Shown one piece after another: positions 59,846-64,000 of a stretch of DNA of 64,000 nucleotides. The notes beneath the pieces were generated by a model. The model was not told the DNA's origin. It saw only the letters and a program-made list of their open reading frames with translations, and made no database searches. The DNA is from Moniliophthora roreri (taxonomy: Eukaryota > Basidiomycota > Agaricomycetes > Agaricales > Marasmiaceae): the NCBI GenBank assembly GCA_001466705.2, contig LATX02000100.1, positions 496,001-560,000 on the forward strand. Reading direction: 5' to 3'. Made by a program: the position numbers and the translations under genes. Each line of letters opens with the position of its first letter. Position 1 is the first letter of the stretch.

Positions 59846-60278
59846 TGCAACACACTCATATCTTATCTAATATTTGTACTTGTTTGCCTCTACACCTTTC
59901 CAGTTCCCCCTTTAGCCTATCTTTTGTACTCTAGATTATATGCTTCCACTTACATCAGACATGTCTATTTCTCCAGCTCCCTTTTTTGTCTATCTCTGCA
60001 TTTATACTGATTCATATCCCAAACACTTTGCAGTATACATTTCCTCTTTGAACCTACCATGTAAGTTAGTATACATTCACAATGTATTTAAGATTAGCAG
60101 ACCAGTGTCTTAGCTCCTCAGCTTGACCTGGTTAAATCTATAACCTTGTGCTTGCAACAATGAACAGACCTCTGAACCTCAGAAAGCTTTCTGAGTAAAC
60201 TCAAACTTGAACCTTGAACTTTACATTACTAAGTCTTGTGGTGTTGAGTGTTGATGTTGCTGTACAAGTAGTGCAACA
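59846..60278 (+). repeat. Decayed LTR related to the 18327 family
   Basis: Shares ACCTTTCCAGTTCCC, AGCTTGACCTGGTTAA, ACTCAAACTTGAACCTTGA and a 3' end GTTGATGTTGCTGTACAAGT with the other LTRs. Its terminus GTAGTGCAACA corresponds to GTAACGTAACA elsewhere. The 5' boundary is approximate. Confidence 0.6.
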
Positions 60279-61447
60279 CATGCATTTCAATAGCTGTTTG
60301 AATAACATTTTCCAGAATAAAACTTTAATAGAACAGTTCAAGCTGCATACCCAAGTCCAAATTTCAAAAAAATCTGCCAGAAAAGCATTGGAAGGTAGTG
60401 AAAAACAATTAGTCTAATGAATTCTTAGGTAATATATAGGTGCATGGCAGTGAGGATGGGAAAAGTAACAGACATTGTAGAAACATACATGCTTGCTATC
60501 ATTATAGTTACAAAAGTCTGTCTACAAGAGACTAGCTCTGCAGTATCTTGAAGTATATTGTCATTATGAGAAGACCAGCACTAAGTCAACAGCCATATAG
60601 TTCCAAGTCAGCTATTACAATCCACCAAGAAATCATTACTCTCAAGCAGGGCACAGCACCTATGTATAACACCCAACCATCCATCTTCTTTACTTCAGCC
60701 TGATGTATACTATAAGATTTAAGTTACACCATGGTATTTACTAGACATGCCTTTGACTGACCTGTCATTGCCAAGGAAATTACTTCCATCACAGTTGCTG
60801 AATTTGCTTGTGCTCCTATTGCAGAACTGTCCAGCTATCCTCAAAACTTCTTGTTCTGAAGCATCATCTGCTGGAATTGAATCCCTTGTGTTGTTAACAG
60901 CCTGCTAGTGTCCAGTCTGATATGTTCCCTCTAGTAGTTACTGATTCAGAGTCTGTATACTCTGCAAATAGCTTTGTACATAGTCTTTATCTTTCTCAAG
61001 ATAATCTTCTTTTCAAATGAATAAGTATCAGAATTGTCCTGTTGACATCTCCTTACAGGTTTTCCACTTTTTCTTGAGCTTGTTCTATCTTCTGACTTAC
61101 TTGCCTTCAGTTTAAGGTCTTTGGGATTATGTTACTTACTACAGATCATTTTGTAGGCATTAACTTGGATTAGTTCAAGTGGCTTCATACTGTTCAGATG
61201 GTTGAGGTTTTGAGTCCCTATGTTCTAGAATTAACTGTTTCAACAAAAATTCCTATATTACTCCCTCTGTTATCTTTTCTCTTTGCCTGGGTCTACTGAG
61301 GCAAACTTTGGAATAATATTTCTCAGACCAAACAAAGATCAGTCCAATGTTCCTGCTCTGTAGAGAGCTGAATATGCTGTTTGTCTACAAAGCAGAAACT
61401 TACTACTATTGCAAGGCTCAAGCCAACCTAGTAGTAGAACAGGCCAT
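60279..61447. other. CpG-depleted unassigned sequence
   Basis: No supportable gene; frames are short and full of stops. Probably decayed transposon internal sequence. Confidence 0.35.
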
Positions 61448-61763
61448 CAGAAAATCACCAAACTGCTTCCTACTTTCTGTTACTTTCTAAACTTTTCACT
61501 AGACTAAATTAGTATTTTTCATACATTAGGATGCTAGTAGAAGAGTTTTTAGTGACTCACTTTCAGGAGTCTGGAACCCTTCTCTCCACTTTCTACTTCT
61601 CTGGGCTTTCTTGCTGAAAATTGCAAATTGTGCAAGCTCACATGATAGCTACTGAAAATTGGTGTGTTGAGGCTTTATTATATGACCAAATGACTATATT
61701 GAAGACTGTACAATGGCCAGAATTAAGAGTAAAAGTAGGTGAAAGTAAGTGGAAAGCCCTATG
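61448..61763 (+). repeat. Dispersed repeat E, copy 2
   Basis: Second copy of 58198-58518, same orientation, with several small indels; its terminal CACTTTC motifs have decayed to TACTTTC. Confidence 0.65.
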
Positions 61764-63010
61764 GTGAAATAATTAGAGTAGAGGCTGTACTGGCAGCGCC
61801 CACTATCTTCTGGTCATAACACTCACAGTACTTTATAGCAGGCATATATATATAGTACCATTCTATAGGACATGGATTCTGCTATTGTGTGAGTATGTGC
61901 TACAAGTTATTTTTAACACATGCATTATAGAAATCAACTTCAAATGCAATGTCTGTACCAGACAGTATGTCATCTGTGACTAGAAAATGAAGTCCCACTG
62001 AGAGCAAGAGCAAGACAGTAACAGTGGCCAAAATAGAGTAGCAGATTACTAGAAGTCCTTGTTGGCACTAGTAAGTGAGATATAAACACATTTAACAACA
62101 GTCAAAGGTAGAAACTAGAGGGACGCTGCCAAGTAGAATGACAGCAGTTGTACAAGTAGACATGAGGCAGGGAAGAGATATATGAGACATCTAGTTCTGA
62201 TGAAATTTAAATAAATGCACTGATGATGTGCTTAACTTTGGCCTAGACACAAAATCATGCACTTTTTGTGTCAAATACTTGAAAAAGAGCCTAGAGTACA
62301 TGCGATTTACACATAACTTAATAACCAGAGAGCTCTAACACAGTGTCTAATAATTGACACTATAACACAATTTAGATGAGGTTAGTAGACTGTACTAGCC
62401 CTCTACATTACAGTAAAGCATCACTGTGAGGGTTCTTGGTCAATAAAGTAGGCCAGAAACCACTAATTGTGAATACAAAAGAAACAGATATCAGCAGAAT
62501 CCACAGTCTAAGTGCACTAGATTGTTCATTTTGTGATCACATTGCATAATAATGCATCAATAGACTTAATGTTTATAATTACTATCAAAACTATAGTATA
62601 TGGTTGGAATCTATTCCTACATGGAGCTTTGAAAGCACTCTTAGGCAGATATAATGGGCCACCCAGGTGTCTGCAGAATGATGGATAGATATCAAGTATG
62701 CAGGAAATCAATAATAATCTAGAATGCTGTACATAGAATGGAATGAGATTGAATATGATGGTTGTCTAGACCATAATATCCACCAATCTGATGGTAGAGG
62801 TTGGCTATATGGAAGTAAACCAATGGGAGAGGAGGCATATCTACTAAAGATGCTCAAAAACCTATACCTCTACTATGAAAACACAAGGCCTGTGGTGCCA
62901 AAATATACCTTAAAAAAGGTAAATAAGTTCTTGATTCTCAGTTGTGAGTTGGTTTGGCATGGTTTACTGTTACTGCAATGTTAAGAGTAATTCTCAGCAT
63001 CTCACTCAGT
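61764..63010. other. CpG-depleted unassigned sequence
   Basis: No supportable gene. A plus-strand frame at 62724-62984 (EWNEIEYDGCLDHNIHQSDG) vaguely recalls the C-terminal region of Copia-type reverse transcriptase but is too short and isolated to call. A minus-strand frame at 62526-62711 has no motif. Confidence 0.35.
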
Positions 63011-64000
63011 AGTTTAGAGATGAATGCCTTTAAAACAAACTTCTTAGATGGAGATATGTGTTTGTACTTATAAATATTTTCTTAGGCTTATGGTTTTATT
63101 AATTACTTCAAAAGCAAAACTGGTAGCTAAAGGTTCAACCAGAAATTGCCCAAAGACCAAAACTTCTTCTAAGTGAGAACAAAGATACCTCTTGTACCTG
63201 AATATAACCCTCTTAGCTATACTCTACAATGATTCTCAAGAGGACAAATCTTCTAGACACTGCTAGCCTGAAACCCTCTCTTATTCGTATTAAAACACCA
63301 GACTATACTGATACATGTCAGCTACCCTCTTGGTAAACTGATACAATGTTTGTCTTATCAGAAAACATGCCTCTTGCATTAAAAACTAAGCTCTTTCTAG
63401 CTTTTATTTAGATCTCTGGTTTGAGTTACAATTTCAGGTCTCAACTAGCCTGTGCCTCTTGCACAACTGAATAAGCTAGGGCCTGAAGTAATCAAAAAAT
63501 ACTGATTGCTAGTAGCTCTTCTACCTGGACAACAACCTTATACACTCTGGTAATTGGTGGGCAGAATCTCTCCTGCTTTCCACCTACAAAACATGTTCTC
63601 TTATACACTCTACAATATAAACAATCTAATATCTGTCACACATAAAAATAAAACTGAGTTGGGTGCTAAATATTATATAAACCAAGCTGTGTTTGGTAAT
63701 TTCTCTGTCACAGTGTCTGATTGTAGTCAGGCTTCATAGCTATAAACTCTTTTATTCTTTTTCTGGTATGATTTCACAGTCTCCTAATGCTAATCATTTG
63801 CAATTTTCTCTCAGCTCTCCTTCTGACTCTGTTTGAAAATATTATACTTCCATGCCACTCCACATGGTTTCTTTCTTCTCTATTTACTGTCATCTGCTCT
63901 GTAGACGTGTAATATGCTTCCATTTTCTTGTCTAATGTGTATGTGTAAGCTCAGCCATGCTATTTTTTTGTCATACAGCTTTGTCTTCTGCTTTTCTGTA
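63011..64000 (+). repeat. Dispersed repeat D, copy 2 (runs off the window)
   Basis: Aligns along its whole length with 20224-21185 in the same orientation and is cut by the window end. Most CpGs of copy 1 are TpG or CpA here, for example GAGTCGG/GAGTTGG, AATCGTTT/AATCATTT, TTCCGCTTT/TTCTGCTTT. Confidence 0.85.

Noticed and set aside
62724..62984. Copia reverse-transcriptase fragment
   Set aside because: One short frame with a weak resemblance and no neighbouring RT motifs.

Overview
The window looks like nuclear DNA of a mushroom-forming basidiomycete (Agaricomycetes). The evidence is intron-dense genes with introns mostly 46-65 nt long, tight gene spacing on both strands, basidiomycete-type secreted proteins (a GPI-anchored cupredoxin, a Ser/Thr/Ala-rich extracellular protein) and a diverged LTR-retrotransposon population. 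All gene models were spliced by hand from the genomic sequence. Reading phase was checked at every junction and conserved family motifs were used to choose between splice sites.

Layout. 0.4-12.1 kb holds three genes: the second-largest subunit of RNA polymerase I (+), an uncharacterised 927-aa protein whose N-terminus reads as an H2B-like plus H2A-like histone-fold doublet (-), and a 1084-aa protein with three C2H2 zinc fingers (-). About 12.1-25.2 kb is a repeat island: a gag remnant between oppositely oriented LTRs, F-box/LRR-like gene debris, tandem and dispersed duplications, a solo LTR and five single-N gap marks. 25.25-41.6 kb is dense with genes: a six-hairpin glycosidase (+), a TLC-domain membrane protein (-), UTP21 (-), a secreted protein (+), SRP receptor beta (+), a metaxin-like protein (-) and VPS54 (+). 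41.6-57.9 kb is sparser: an Ecl1-type zinc-binding protein (+), a GPI-anchored cupredoxin (-), a weak small-secreted-protein candidate (-), the GID/CTLH ubiquitin-ligase WD40 subunit GID7/WDR26 (+) and a GT17 N-acetylglucosaminyltransferase (+). 57.9-64 kb is a second, strongly CpG-depleted transposon island that shares repeats with the first.

The genes do not form a pathway cluster. They are mostly housekeeping functions: rRNA transcription and processing (RPA135, UTP21), the secretory and retrograde trafficking routes (SRP receptor beta, VPS54, GT17), the mitochondrial outer membrane (metaxin-like) and regulated proteolysis (GID7).

The most interesting signals are: the fused histone-fold doublet, whose second fold is only complete if a 12-nt microexon is used; a 5-nt microexon in the glycosidase; 16- and 23-nt exons in the cupredoxin; four GC-AG introns among about 85; and a pair of dispersed repeats that act as each other's empty site, dating a solo LTR in one copy and a hAT-type MITE with a perfect 8-bp target duplication in the other.
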